Below are positions 33,733-43,524 of a DNA stretch of 64,000 bases, in pieces. This DNA comes from an uncultured Lachnospiraceae bacterium (GTDB taxonomy: Bacteria; Bacillota; Clostridia; Lachnospirales; Lachnospiraceae). Position numbers and translations under genes: made by a program. A model generated the notes under the pieces. It was not told the DNA's origin. It did not search any database and saw nothing but the letters and a program-made list of their open reading frames with translations. Every line of letters begins with the position of its first letter. Within the stretch, counting starts at the first letter, position 1. Location of the stretch: the NCBI GenBank assembly GCA_910584965.1, contig CAJUDZ010000003.1, forward strand, positions 124,001-188,000, in the 5' to 3' direction.

Positions 33733-34893
33733 ATGGATAAAAAAGACAAAAAAAATGAATTAAATAACAACAAAAAGGCTGAAGACGTAAAAAAAGAACG
33801 AAAATATGCAGGAAAACTTGCATTTTATATCGGATCACTGAATAAGGGCGGAGCGGAGCGGGTTTTTGTCAATCTTGCCGAATATTTCCAAAACAAGGGT
33901 TATCAGATCGTAATGGTGACGCAGTACCAAAAGGAAGACGAGTATGTGCTGGCGGAGGGTATCAGGCGGGTTATTTCCGATATTCCTCCCGAAGAAACAA
34001 CCGGAAGCAGAGCGGTCAATTTCTACCGGCGGATGAGCAGGCTGCATCGGATATGGAAAAAAGAGCGCCCGGATTTGGTACTGTCCTGTGTCGGCAAGAA
34101 CAATTTCATGGCCGTCGTGACGACGATGTTTACGAAAACAAAACCGGTTGTCTCCGTTGTCGGCGAAGCGAAAGAAGAATATCCGAACCGGCTGATGAAG
34201 GCTTTGGCCAATCTTCTTTTTCCATTCGCATCGGGTGTTATCTTACAGACGGAGCGATCGAAAAGTTTCTTTTCCCAAAGAGTGTCGAGAACATCCGTTA
34301 TCCTTCCTAACTCTCTAAACCCGTTGTTTATAAGGGAGCGGTTTCGGGGAGAGCGGGAAAAAAGAATTGTTTCCGTGGGACGTCTGGATGCCAATAAGAA
34401 TCATGAAATGATGATTCGCGCGTTTGCCGGCCTGGCGGGGAGATATCCGGAATATACGCTGACCATATACGGTGAAGGAGAGCTGCGGGAGCATCTTCAG
34501 AAGCTGATTGCGTCCCTCGGGCTGGAAGAAAAAGTTTTTCTGCCGGGCGTAGTTCCAGACGTGGCAGAACGAATCGAAAAAGCGGCCCTGTTTCTGCTCG
34601 TTTCTTATTCCGAAGGCGTCTCCAATGCGCTGATCGAAGCGCTGGCGCTGGGGCTGCCGGTAATCGCCACCGATGTGCCGAGCGGCGGTACCCAGGAGCT
34701 AATCCGGCATGGAGAGAACGGGCTGATCATTCCGCCGGGAGACGAAGAAGCGCTGAAAGCGGCGATGGAACGACTTTTATCGGACGGGGAATATGCGGAG
34801 CGGCTGGGAGAGCAGGCTCATAAAATACAGGAACGGCTGGCGCCCGAACGGGTGAACAGGCAATGGCAGGAATATTTCGAAAGCATCATGTGA
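33733..34893 (+). CDS. GT4 glycosyltransferase with Lys/Asn-rich N terminus
   Basis: A 386-residue GT-B enzyme. The acceptor domain starts FYIGSLNKGGAERVFVNLA, and the donor domain has VSVGRLDANKNHEMMIRAF and SYSEGVSNALIEALALGLP. The first 30 residues are rich in Lys and Asn and AT-rich in DNA, unlike the neighbouring genes. The ATG at 33718 has no binding site. ATG 33733 follows GGTGAT, which can pair with the 16S rRNA end, so I prefer it. The gene sits between the two AsnB-type genes and resembles the GT4 at 27084. Donor and acceptor unknown. Confidence 0.83.
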   Translation: MDKKDKKNELNNNKKAEDVKKERKYAGKLAFYIGSLNKGGAERVFVNLAEYFQNKGYQIVMVTQYQKEDEYVLAEGIRRVISDIPPEETTGSRAVNFYRRMSRLHRIWKKERPDLVLSCVGKNNFMAVVTTMFTKTKPVVSVVGEAKEEYPNRLMKALANLLFPFASGVILQTERSKSFFSQRVSRTSVILPNSLNPLFIRERFRGEREKRIVSVGRLDANKNHEMMIRAFAGLAGRYPEYTLTIYGEGELREHLQKLIASLGLEEKVFLPGVVPDVAERIEKAALFLLVSYSEGVSNALIEALALGLPVIATDVPSGGTQELIRHGENGLIIPPGDEEALKAAMERLLSDGEYAERLGEQAHKIQERLAPERVNRQWQEYFESIM

Positions 34894-34920
34894 GAAGACA
34901 GGATAAAGAAAGGCGCGGAT

Positions 34921-36834
34921 ATGTGTGGAATTGCTGGATTTTGCAACGGAGATTTTGACTGGCGCGAAAATATCGGGAAAATGAATGAACGGATTCAGCA
35001 TCGGGGGCCGGATGCTTCAGGCGTCTGGGCATCGGAAGATAAAAAAGTGGTGCTTGGGCACAGGCGTCTGTCCATTATCGATCTGACGCCCGGCGGCGCG
35101 CAGCCGATGGAATCACGGAACGGTCGTTATGTAATTGCCTACAACGGAGAAATCTACAATTATCCGGTCATCAAAGAAAAACTGATACGGGAAAAACGGG
35201 TAACTGCTTTTAAAGGGACTTCCGATACGGAAGTGCTTTTGGAAGCAGTCTCTGCATATGGGCTTATGGAAACGCTGAGACTGAGCAAAGGGATGTTTGC
35301 GCTCGCGCTGTATGACAAAAAAGAACAAACGTTGTTTTTGGCGCGGGACAGAGTCGGAGAAAAGCCGCTTTATTATGGATTTGTCGGAAAGACTTTTGCG
35401 TTTGCATCGGAGATCGGCGCGATTGCCTGTCTGGACGGTTTTCAGGCATCCGTCAATAAAGGGATTCTTGACGCGTATTTCCGTTATGGTTATATTCCGG
35501 CGCCGCATTCCGTTTACCAGGGAATTTACAAGCTGGAGCCCGGTAAAATACTGGAACTGAAGGCGCCGTTTGCACAATATGAAACGAAAACATACTGGTC
35601 GATGAAAGAGACGGCCTGTTACGGGCAGACACATCTTTTTCAAGAAAGCGGGCAGGAGGCGGCCGAAGAGCTGGAACGCCTTTTAAAGGATGCGATTCGG
35701 GGACAGATGACGGCGGATGTACCCGTCGGCGCGTTCCTGTCGGCCGGAATCGACAGTTCCACGATCGTATCGCTGATGCGGCAGGTAAGCGGCGGGCATG
35801 TCAGAAGCTATACCATAGGCATGTGGGAAAAGGAATTTAACGAAGCGGAAATCGCGAAAAAAATTGCGGCGCATCTGGGAACGGAACATACGGAGCTGTA
35901 TATCACGGAAGAGGATGCCAAACAGGTAATACCGAAGCTTGGAACCATGTTCGGAGAACCTTTTGCGGATTCTTCCCAGATACCGACGTATCTGGTCAGC
36001 CGGATGACGAGGGAACATGTAACGGTTTCCCTGAGCGGAGACGGCGGAGACGAGCTTTTTGGCGGTTATCAGACATATCGTTCTATCGAACGCATTTTCC
36101 GGAAAACCGGCCGGATTCCGGCGTTTCTCAGAAAATCCGTAAGCGCGGCCATACTGCATAGTCCCTGGGGAAAAGGGGATCTGGCGACGCGGGCGAGGCT
36201 GCTTGGTGCGGCCGGCGTCGAGGATTTATATCGGTGTTCTGCGATCGGAGAAGGCATCGGACTGCTCTCCCCTGAAGTGCTGCAGGAACGGCGGGCCGAC
36301 GCTGCGGCGGGCCGGGGGTACGATACGGTCATGGACGCCTATCCGACGGGCCTGCTGCCGGAACCGTTGCATAATCTGATGCTGATGGATATGCTGATGT
36401 ACCACCCGGATGATATTCTCACAAAGGTAGATCGTACTGCGATGGCCGTTTCACTGGAAACAAGAGTGCCCATGCTGGACAAGGATGTGGTGGAATTTGC
36501 CTGGACGCTGCCCATATCCTATAAAAAACAGGGCGATGTGAGTAAAAAAATATTGCGTGATATTTTATATAAGTACGTGCCCCGGGAGCTGGTGGAGCGT
36601 CCCAAGACGGGATTTGCGATTCCGCTCCATAAATGGCTGAAAGAGCCGGGACTGCGGGAATGGGCGGAAGGTCTCCTCGAACCGGGAATAATAAAAAAGC
36701 AAGGGTTATTGAATGCGGATGCGGTCGGCCGGATGTGGACGGACTTTGTGGAACGCGGCGTGTGGCGGCAGCAGATCTGGCATGTGCTGATGTTTATGGA
36801 GTTTATGCGTTTGACAGAGGAGAAACATGTATGA
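34921..36834 (+). CDS. AsnB-type glutamine amidotransferase (second copy)
   Basis: A 637-residue class II amidotransferase starting MCGIAGF with the nucleophile Cys2; AAAGG lies seven bases upstream. IQHRGPDASG and YNGEIYN lie in the glutaminase part, and SGDGGDELFGGYQ in the synthetase part. The PP-loop reads FLSAGIDSSTI, with Ala for the second Gly of the common SGGxDSS; this is a natural variant, and activity is probably kept. It is diverged from the copy at 31782, so the two may amidate different sugars or positions. Its end overlaps the next GT2 gene by four bases (ATGA). Confidence 0.88.
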   Translation: MCGIAGFCNGDFDWRENIGKMNERIQHRGPDASGVWASEDKKVVLGHRRLSIIDLTPGGAQPMESRNGRYVIAYNGEIYNYPVIKEKLIREKRVTAFKGTSDTEVLLEAVSAYGLMETLRLSKGMFALALYDKKEQTLFLARDRVGEKPLYYGFVGKTFAFASEIGAIACLDGFQASVNKGILDAYFRYGYIPAPHSVYQGIYKLEPGKILELKAPFAQYETKTYWSMKETACYGQTHLFQESGQEAAEELERLLKDAIRGQMTADVPVGAFLSAGIDSSTIVSLMRQVSGGHVRSYTIGMWEKEFNEAEIAKKIAAHLGTEHTELYITEEDAKQVIPKLGTMFGEPFADSSQIPTYLVSRMTREHVTVSLSGDGGDELFGGYQTYRSIERIFRKTGRIPAFLRKSVSAAILHSPWGKGDLATRARLLGAAGVEDLYRCSAIGEGIGLLSPEVLQERRADAAAGRGYDTVMDAYPTGLLPEPLHNLMLMDMLMYHPDDILTKVDRTAMAVSLETRVPMLDKDVVEFAWTLPISYKKQGDVSKKILRDILYKYVPRELVERPKTGFAIPLHKWLKEPGLREWAEGLLEPGIIKKQGLLNADAVGRMWTDFVERGVWRQQIWHVLMFMEFMRLTEEKHV

Positions 36835-37898
36835 AACAAATACCAGACTACCAGGCCCCCCATATTCCGCTCGAACGGCAGACGGAGCTGATTTCGGTCA
36901 TCGTGACGGCTTATAATATTGCGCCTTATCTGGAACGCGGCGTTAAATCCATTCTGAACCAGACTTACCGTAATCTGGAGATTATTCTTGTGGACGACGG
37001 TTCCACGGACGGGGGCGGGAAGATCTGCGACAGGCTGGCCGGACAGGATGACAGGCTTATTGTGATTCATAAAGAAAACCGCGGACCCGGGGACGCCCGG
37101 AATGTCGGGATGGATATCGCAAAAGGGAGCTTTATCGGATTTGTGGACGGCGATGACTGGATTGATGCGGATATGTACGAGAGAATGCTCAGCGCGGCGC
37201 TTTCCTGGCAGGCGGATATGGCGATATGCCGGTACAGGCGGGTGTACAGGGACCATACTGAAGACGCTTCGACAAACCGGGCTGCCGTTTTCGAAGGACA
37301 GGAAGCCCTGCAGGTTTATGTGGAAGAACGGGAAGAGTATGATATTCAGAATGCGGCGTGGAATAAGCTGTATCGAAGAGAAGTATTGCAGGAACTGCGG
37401 TTCAGCGTCGGGAAATGGTATGAGGACGTTGTGTTCTCCGCCAAAGCGCTGGGAAGGGCCGGCAGATGCGTTTACCTTGACAGTGCCGCTTATAATTATA
37501 TAATAGACAGAGAAGGTAGTATCATGAATGTGAAGATCAATTCCCGTACTTTTACGGATCAGATACCGGCTTACAGAGAACGAAGCGACTATCTGTGTTC
37601 GCTGGGCAGAGAAGATCTGGCGGATATTCATGATTATTTTGTATATAAGAGGCTGCTTCTTTTTTATAATCAGGTAAAAAAGAGCGGGATGCCGGAAAAG
37701 AAGGATTATTTAAATAAAATAGCGAATGTTATCAATGAGGGAAGAGCGGATTTTGAACGAATCTACGGGTGTATTGCCGCGAATCCCAATGAACGGAAGA
37801 AAATGGAACTGTTTTTAAAATCCCCCAGGCTGTATTGGGGCGTAATGTGTATTAACGAAGCCGTAATCCTGCCGCTGAAAAGACGGCGCAGGCGGTAG
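36831..37898 (+). CDS. GT2 glycosyltransferase
   Basis: A 355-residue GT-A inverting enzyme. SVIVTAYNIAPYLERGVKS, then ILVDDGSTDGGGKICD and GFVDGDDWIDADMY (the DxD metal site) are classic GT2 motifs. QNAAWNKLYRR and WYEDVVFSAK are typical of the EpsJ/CpsI-like acceptor region. ATG 36831 overlaps the preceding stop and has GAGGAG eight bases upstream; the much longer reading frame runs inside AsnB and is rejected. It probably adds a sugar to the lipid-linked oligosaccharide. Donor unknown. Confidence 0.87.
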   Translation: MKQIPDYQAPHIPLERQTELISVIVTAYNIAPYLERGVKSILNQTYRNLEIILVDDGSTDGGGKICDRLAGQDDRLIVIHKENRGPGDARNVGMDIAKGSFIGFVDGDDWIDADMYERMLSAALSWQADMAICRYRRVYRDHTEDASTNRAAVFEGQEALQVYVEEREEYDIQNAAWNKLYRREVLQELRFSVGKWYEDVVFSAKALGRAGRCVYLDSAAYNYIIDREGSIMNVKINSRTFTDQIPAYRERSDYLCSLGREDLADIHDYFVYKRLLLFYNQVKKSGMPEKKDYLNKIANVINEGRADFERIYGCIAANPNERKKMELFLKSPRLYWGVMCINEAVILPLKRRRRR

Positions 37899-37982
37899 AA
37901 CGATGGAATATCGCAGTAACGGCGGTAACCGGGGATAATGAAAGCGGGGAATAACCCGCGGAAGGAAAGGGCATAGATCGGT

Positions 37983-38882
37983 ATGATAATCATCCAGATG
38001 GCGGGCGGTCTCGGAAACCAGATGTTCCAGTACGCGCTTTACAGGCAGCTGATCAGTATGGGAAAAACGGTGAAAATGGATGATGAGGCGGGTTTTCGGG
38101 AAGACCGGCAGAGAGATCCGGCGCTTGCCGCTTTCGGCGCCGCATATGAAAGGGCGGACCGTCAGGAAATCATAGAAATGACGGATGCTTCCATGAAATT
38201 TACCGACAGGGTGCGCAGAAAGCTGTTTGGACGGAAGAGCCGTTCTTATTTTGAAGAAAGCAAACGATTCCAGCCTCAGATTTTTGAATGGGATAACGTT
38301 TATCTGGAAGGCTACTGGCAGTCCGAAAAGTATTTTCGGGATGTGGGGACACTGTTAAAGAAGGAATTTTGCCTGGAAAATGTGAGGAAGAACCGGGAAA
38401 AGGGATACGGCCTGTCAAAACAGGCGGAAGACTATCTGCATCGGATGGAACAGGGAGAATCCGTCAGCATCCATGTGCGCAGAGGCGACTATCTTTTGCC
38501 GCAGAATCTGGAATTGTTCGGAAATATTTGCACGGATGCGTATTATGAGAAGGCCGTGAGGAAGGTGACGGAAAGCCATCCCGACTGCACATTTTACCTT
38601 TTTACAAACGACAGGGAATGGGCGGCGGAACGGGTAAAGGAGCATGCGGATTTTCCGATCGTATCGGTCGAACTTCCAAAAGACCGGGACTACGAGACGC
38701 TCATGCTGATGAGCCGGTGTAAGCATAATATTCTGGCAAACAGCAGTTTTGGCTGGTGGGCTTCATACCTGAACGATAATCCGGACAAACTTGTGATTGC
38801 GCCGGAAAAATGGCTGAACGGATGGGACTGTTCGGACATATACAGGGACGATATGATTAAAATCGGAACGGATAAACAATAA
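37983..38882 (+). CDS. GT11 alpha-1,2-fucosyltransferase-like
   Basis: A 299-residue GT11 protein. The N-terminal IIIQMAGGLGNQMFQYALY, HVRRGDYLLP (GDP-fucose-binding region, from His164), and SRCKHNILANSSFGWWASY are the ordered signatures of alpha-1,2-fucosyltransferases. It should transfer fucose or a similar 6-deoxy sugar from a GDP donor. The ATG is preceded by GGAAGGAAAGGG at a rather long distance, with a small GCGGG/CCCGC hairpin upstream. No GDP-fucose synthesis genes are seen in the window. Two more GT11-like genes lie at 40870 and 55047. Confidence 0.88.
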   Translation: MIIIQMAGGLGNQMFQYALYRQLISMGKTVKMDDEAGFREDRQRDPALAAFGAAYERADRQEIIEMTDASMKFTDRVRRKLFGRKSRSYFEESKRFQPQIFEWDNVYLEGYWQSEKYFRDVGTLLKKEFCLENVRKNREKGYGLSKQAEDYLHRMEQGESVSIHVRRGDYLLPQNLELFGNICTDAYYEKAVRKVTESHPDCTFYLFTNDREWAAERVKEHADFPIVSVELPKDRDYETLMLMSRCKHNILANSSFGWWASYLNDNPDKLVIAPEKWLNGWDCSDIYRDDMIKIGTDKQ

Positions 38883-38971
38883 CAGGGCCGCATAGAGGTG
38901 AAGAAACAGGTACGGGAAAGGACATGGATATATAGATGAGAAAAACGGCGCAGGAGGAAAAGAAGGTAACG

Positions 38972-40780
38972 ATGCTGCAAAAGATCGGTTATCTTTTTGA
39001 CAGAAAACAGAAGATGCAGTTTATCGGGCTGGGGATTCTGATCTTAATCGGGGGGCTTCTTGAGACGCTCGGCGTATCCATGATGCTTCCGCTCGTGCAG
39101 GGCATTATGGACCCGGAAGCGCTGGCACAAAACGAGATTGTCGGAAAGATTCTGTATTTCCTGCACATCGAAACGGCGGACATGACGCAGACCGGAAACT
39201 GGAATCAGCTGATTATTGTGATGCTGTCCACGATGATGATTCTCTTTGTTATAAAAAACGCGTATCTGCTGTTCCAGACCTATGTGCAGAATACCTTTGT
39301 CACAAGGAATCGGAACCGGATGATCAGCCGCGTCATGCGGGAGTTTTTGGGCAGGCCCTACGAAGAATATCTCGGCGCGGATATCCCTACGGTATTTCGG
39401 CTGACGGACAGCGATATTCCCAATGCGTTTCAGCTGATTCTCGTTATGATTCAGATGATTACGGAAGTCGTTGTCTCGGCATTTTTATGCGTCGTTCTGG
39501 TAGTCGTCAGCCCGGTCATGACCGTTTTTATCGTTGTGATTTTCCTCGGGATGACTTTGCTGCTTTCCAGGATTCTGAAACCGCGTCTGAATGCGATCGG
39601 AAGGAAAAATCAGGAAATCCAGTCCCGGATTGCCAAATGGCGCATTCAGTCCATCTACGGGCTGAAAGATGTCAAGGTTCTGCATCGGGAAGAATTTTTT
39701 GTCAGAAATTATTACGAGAGCGGCAGCATCGGCGCCAATGTGGCGAGAAATTATGCGGTGCTGAATAATCTGCCGAGACTGCTGATCGAAACGATTTTTA
39801 TTGTCAGCATGCTGGCTTTTATCATGATATATATTTTAAGCGGCGGCAATGTCAAAGTGCTGATTCCGCAGCTTACCGCGTTTGCGGTGGCGGCGATCCG
39901 GATTATGCCGAGCGCTAACCGCATCAACACTTATATTTCGGAAATTGCTTATTCCCAGCCCTGTCTGGATTATCTGTATGAAAATCTGAACGAAGGCATG
40001 AAGCAGGATGTGAACGGCAGCGTTACGGGATACGCGGCAGAAGGGAAAAAGGAAACGGACGGCGGAAACGGCGCCGGCGGAAAAACCGGAGAAAAGACGG
40101 TTCTGCGGGATAAGATCGTTCTCGACCATATTACGTTCGCTTATCCGGGAACGGATAAAAATATTTTCACGGATGCCCATATGGAAGTCAAACGCGGACA
40201 GTCGGTCGGCATCATGGGCCCTTCGGGCGCGGGAAAATCGACGATCGTGGATATTCTGCTCGGCCTTTTGCATGCGCAGAAGGGAAGCATTACCTGGGAC
40301 GGCAGAAATATTTTTGAAGATTATGATTCCTGGCTTTCTCAGATCGGCTATATTCCGCAGTCGATTTACCTGGTGGACGAGTCTATCCGGGACAATATCG
40401 CTTTCGGCATCGATGCGGATGAGATCGACGAGAGAAGAATCTGGGAAGTGCTGGAAGAAGCGCAGTTGAAGGAGTTTATCGAGGGGCTTCCGGAAGGGCT
40501 TGATACGACGATCGGCGACCGGGGCGTCAGGATTTCGGGCGGACAGAGACAGCGTATCGGCATTGCGAGGGCTTTGTATCATGATCCGGAGATTCTCGTT
40601 TTTGACGAAGCGACTTCCGCGCTCGATAACGATACGGAAAAAGCGGTTATGGACGCTGTAAACAGTTTTCATGGAAAAAAGACGATGGTCATCATCGCCC
40701 ACAGGCTGAATACGATCGCAAAATGCGACGTCATTTATAAAGTAGAGGGTGAGAAAATCATAGAGAGCAGTCTGCAATAA
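38972..40780 (+). CDS. ABC exporter, PglK/MsbA-like lipid-linked oligosaccharide flippase
   Basis: A 602-residue half-size ABC exporter. About six membrane helices (1-330) are followed by an NBD with Walker A GPSGAGKSTIV (Lys422), the signature ISGGQRQRIGIARAL and Walker B LVFDEATSALD. A Gly/Lys-rich linker (about 350-380) joins them. PglK in Campylobacter flips lipid-linked glycans, and the pgl-like core at 4471-11407 would provide a substrate. ATG 38972 has GAAGG five bases upstream. It aligns with the start of the paralogue at 63222 (MLQKIGYLFDRKQK versus MIKQLAYIFNRREK), so the upstream ATG at 38936 is rejected. Flippase versus peptide exporter is not decided by sequence. Confidence 0.88.
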   Translation: MLQKIGYLFDRKQKMQFIGLGILILIGGLLETLGVSMMLPLVQGIMDPEALAQNEIVGKILYFLHIETADMTQTGNWNQLIIVMLSTMMILFVIKNAYLLFQTYVQNTFVTRNRNRMISRVMREFLGRPYEEYLGADIPTVFRLTDSDIPNAFQLILVMIQMITEVVVSAFLCVVLVVVSPVMTVFIVVIFLGMTLLLSRILKPRLNAIGRKNQEIQSRIAKWRIQSIYGLKDVKVLHREEFFVRNYYESGSIGANVARNYAVLNNLPRLLIETIFIVSMLAFIMIYILSGGNVKVLIPQLTAFAVAAIRIMPSANRINTYISEIAYSQPCLDYLYENLNEGMKQDVNGSVTGYAAEGKKETDGGNGAGGKTGEKTVLRDKIVLDHITFAYPGTDKNIFTDAHMEVKRGQSVGIMGPSGAGKSTIVDILLGLLHAQKGSITWDGRNIFEDYDSWLSQIGYIPQSIYLVDESIRDNIAFGIDADEIDERRIWEVLEEAQLKEFIEGLPEGLDTTIGDRGVRISGGQRQRIGIARALYHDPEILVFDEATSALDNDTEKAVMDAVNSFHGKKTMVIIAHRLNTIAKCDVIYKVEGEKIIESSLQ

Positions 40781-40869
40781 AAGGCTGAAAAATCAGAGAG
40801 TTTTCAACCGCGAATTTGCGCTTGCAGCACAAATATCGCAGGCCGGGTGAAAGGAAAGGTTATATAAAG

Positions 40870-41901
40870 ATGTTAGGAATTGAGACACAGGAAGGATTTG
40901 GACTCGGAAATCAGTTATTTTTCTATGTGACGACCAGATGTATTGCGGCGGATAAGGGATATCGGTTCAGCGTGCTGGATCCGGAGCACTTCGCCAATAA
41001 TATGCACAGCGACTGCGGACTGTATTTTATGGATCTTTCCTATGGCGAGCCTTCCCGGAAGGAAGACTATCAGAAAATTTACCATGAAAAAGAGGACAGG
41101 CTTTTTGCCGGCAATTCGAAACACGACCTGACTCACGGGGTTTATGTGACGGATACGGACAGGGCGTTGTTCGACATAGAGGACGATACGCTTCTTTACG
41201 GAAACTTTCAGGCGGAAGATTACTTTATCCGTCATAAAGAGGATATCAAAAAGTGGCTTGCGGTGAAGCCGGAATATGACTGTAAGGAATACAGCCGGGA
41301 AAATCTCTGCATTCTGCATCTGCGGTGCAGCGATTATATGGGGTCGCCGGAGTTATATCTCAGGAAAAAATATTGGATTAACGGCATGGCGCAGATGCGG
41401 AAAATCAATCCCCGTATGGAATTTATGATTATTACCAATGATGTAAAGGAAGCGGGCAAATTTCTGCCGGGTATCCCGGCTTATAATTTCGATCTGGCAA
41501 AGGATTACAGCATTTTGAAAAACGCGGCATACCTGCTGCTTGCCAATTCCTCGTTTGCCTATTTCCCGGCTTTTACGAGCGATACGGTGCGGTATATTCT
41601 GGCGCCCAAATATTGGGCGAGGCACAATGTGTCCGACGGCTACTGGGCGTCCGAACAGAATATTTATGAGGGCTGGCATTATATGGACAGGCAGGGAAGG
41701 GTGTTTACCGCCGAAGAATGCCGGGAAGAGCTTGCCTGGTACAAAAAGACGTCCCGCAAATACGCCCGCCTGAACGAAAGGCCGGAAGGAATGCGGCTGA
41801 AATTCATGGCGCTCCATGGAAAATATATTTACGGAAAGGCGTACTGCGGCAAGATCGCCCGCGGGGTGGTCAGACGGATAAAGGAGAAATTGGGCAGGTG
41901 A
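40870..41901 (+). CDS. GT11-like glycosyltransferase, diverged
   Basis: A 343-residue protein of the alpha-1,2-fucosyltransferase type. It starts MLGIETQEGFGLGNQLFFYV (the GLGNQ loop) and has LCILHLRCSDYMG where GT11 normally shows HxRRGDY, and AYLLLANSSFAYFPAF where GT11 shows NSSFSWW. Arg and Asp of the donor site are kept, but RG is changed to CS. It may use another donor or acceptor. GGAAAGG lies ten bases before the ATG at 40870. It follows the ABC exporter and overlaps the start of the DUF6056 gene by four bases. Confidence 0.78.
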   Translation: MLGIETQEGFGLGNQLFFYVTTRCIAADKGYRFSVLDPEHFANNMHSDCGLYFMDLSYGEPSRKEDYQKIYHEKEDRLFAGNSKHDLTHGVYVTDTDRALFDIEDDTLLYGNFQAEDYFIRHKEDIKKWLAVKPEYDCKEYSRENLCILHLRCSDYMGSPELYLRKKYWINGMAQMRKINPRMEFMIITNDVKEAGKFLPGIPAYNFDLAKDYSILKNAAYLLLANSSFAYFPAFTSDTVRYILAPKYWARHNVSDGYWASEQNIYEGWHYMDRQGRVFTAEECREELAWYKKTSRKYARLNERPEGMRLKFMALHGKYIYGKAYCGKIARGVVRRIKEKLGR

Positions 41902-43508
41902 AGCAGAAGAAGGCGGAACAAAAGCAAAACAGCATGAAGCGGAACAGGGCAAAGCAGAAATATCTTGAAATAACAGATGTTATAAAAAGATTCGGAACCC
42001 GAACCGCGGCCGCTGTGGACGGTATTTCCACGCGGAAAACGGCGGTCTGTGCGGCGGCTTTGTTCGCGGTGTCGGTTATTCCGCTGCTGCTGCTTGGAAA
42101 ATACAACGTGATGTGCATCGACGATTACAACTATGGCAGGGCGGTGCATGATACCTGGACGGCGACCGGTTCTCTGTGGCAGTCCATACTGACCGCGCTC
42201 AGGCAGACCGGAGTGTTTTTCATGGAATGGCAGGGCACATATGTCTCCTGTTTCCTGATGGCGGTCTGTCCGATGAACTTCCGGTATGAAGCGGCGTTTC
42301 TCGTGCCAATCGTGATGATCGGCCTGTTTGCCGGCGCTTCCTTTGCGCTGGGAAGGCATATTCTGATCAAATGGCTCGGCAGCGGCCGGACGCAGGCTTC
42401 GTTTGTGATGTTTTTACTGCTTTTCATGTTCTATCAGGTGATGGAAGCGCCTTTTGAAGGGATTTACTGGTATAACGGCGCGACCCATTATGTTTTGATG
42501 GAAGCGTTGTTTTTTATTATGCTGACGCTTGTATCGGGCATTTTGTGGGCGGAAAAGAAAGGCGCGGCAGCAGCTCGGTGTATTTCGGCGGTCCTGTCAG
42601 GCGTTATCATCGGCGGGGGCAATCTGGTGACGGCGCTTCAGGCGGAAATATTGCTGACGCTTCTGCTCGTTTATGCTTTTGTGGAAAAAAGGAAGAAGGC
42701 GGGTCTGATACTGCTTCCGTTTTTATTCTTTACGGCGGGCTTTCTGTGCAATATGCTGGCGCCGGGGAATGCGGTGCGGGCAAGCCTGGATACGGATGTC
42801 GGCTATTCGCCGGCGGCGGCGGTTATTTTATCTTTTTATTATGCGGTCGTTTTCATGATCGGATGGACGGGCACGCTCGTGATATTCGTCTGGCTTGCGC
42901 TGCTCCCGGTTCTCTGGCAGATCGGAAAGAAATCCGAAAAAAGTTTCGCACATCCCGTATGGGTGACCGCGGGCGCTTTCTGCCTTTTGTCGGCAATGTT
43001 CACGCCGACGCTGTTTGCGGTCGGCATGGTGGGGCTTTCCAGAGTGGATAATATAATCCAGATGGTTTATTATCTGTGCCTGTTCTTCGTGACCACGTAC
43101 TGGTTCGGATGGCTGAACCACCGGAATGCCGGACAGAGCGCCGGAGCGTATTTCGGCATGTTTCTGGAACGCACGGGAAACCGGATGACCGCTGCGGGGA
43201 TTTTCATCGTTCTGCTCGTGTGGACGATGACGGCCGATAAAAATACCTATGCCGGCATATCGGCTCTGCGTTCGCTTGCAAACGGAGATGCGGCTGTTTT
43301 TTATGAAGAAGCGATGGAACGCCATGCGCTTTATGTGGATGATACGATAAAAGACGTTGTGATCGAACCTTATTCCGCAAGGCCGGCGTTGTTTGATTTT
43401 GAAGATCTGAAGACCAATACGGAAAACTGGCTGAATCTTGCGGTATCGGATTATTATCATAAAGACTCGGTAAGACTGCGGGAGAGCGGCGAAGGCGCGG
43501 ACGAGTAG
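41898..43508 (+). CDS. DUF6056-family membrane protein, GT-C-like
   Basis: A multi-pass membrane protein of about 536 residues. A Lys/Gln-rich cytoplasmic N terminus of about 50 residues precedes the first helix. The outer loop has MCIDDYNYGRAVHD, then MEWQGTYVS, YNGATHYVLM and LAPGNAVRAS; these ordered motifs also occur in the protein at 28207. The likely role is a GT-C transferase or polymer-modifying enzyme. The start is uncertain: GTG 41898 (GTGA overlap with the previous stop, AAGGAG eleven bases upstream) or ATG 41934. I use GTG 41898. The longer frame inside the previous gene is rejected. Confidence 0.68.
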   Translation: MKQKKAEQKQNSMKRNRAKQKYLEITDVIKRFGTRTAAAVDGISTRKTAVCAAALFAVSVIPLLLLGKYNVMCIDDYNYGRAVHDTWTATGSLWQSILTALRQTGVFFMEWQGTYVSCFLMAVCPMNFRYEAAFLVPIVMIGLFAGASFALGRHILIKWLGSGRTQASFVMFLLLFMFYQVMEAPFEGIYWYNGATHYVLMEALFFIMLTLVSGILWAEKKGAAAARCISAVLSGVIIGGGNLVTALQAEILLTLLLVYAFVEKRKKAGLILLPFLFFTAGFLCNMLAPGNAVRASLDTDVGYSPAAAVILSFYYAVVFMIGWTGTLVIFVWLALLPVLWQIGKKSEKSFAHPVWVTAGAFCLLSAMFTPTLFAVGMVGLSRVDNIIQMVYYLCLFFVTTYWFGWLNHRNAGQSAGAYFGMFLERTGNRMTAAGIFIVLLVWTMTADKNTYAGISALRSLANGDAAVFYEEAMERHALYVDDTIKDVVIEPYSARPALFDFEDLKTNTENWLNLAVSDYYHKDSVRLRESGEGADE

Positions 43509-43524
43509 AAAGGAACTGCCGAAT

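Noticed and set aside
36633..36830. Long N-terminal extension of the GT2 gene
   Set aside because: It lies inside the AsnB-type gene in another frame, has no family match, and ATG 36831 has GAGGAG and the ATGA overlap.
38936..38971. Upstream ATG at 38936 as start of the ABC exporter
   Set aside because: ATG 38972 has a far better ribosome binding site and aligns with the start of the paralogue at 63222.
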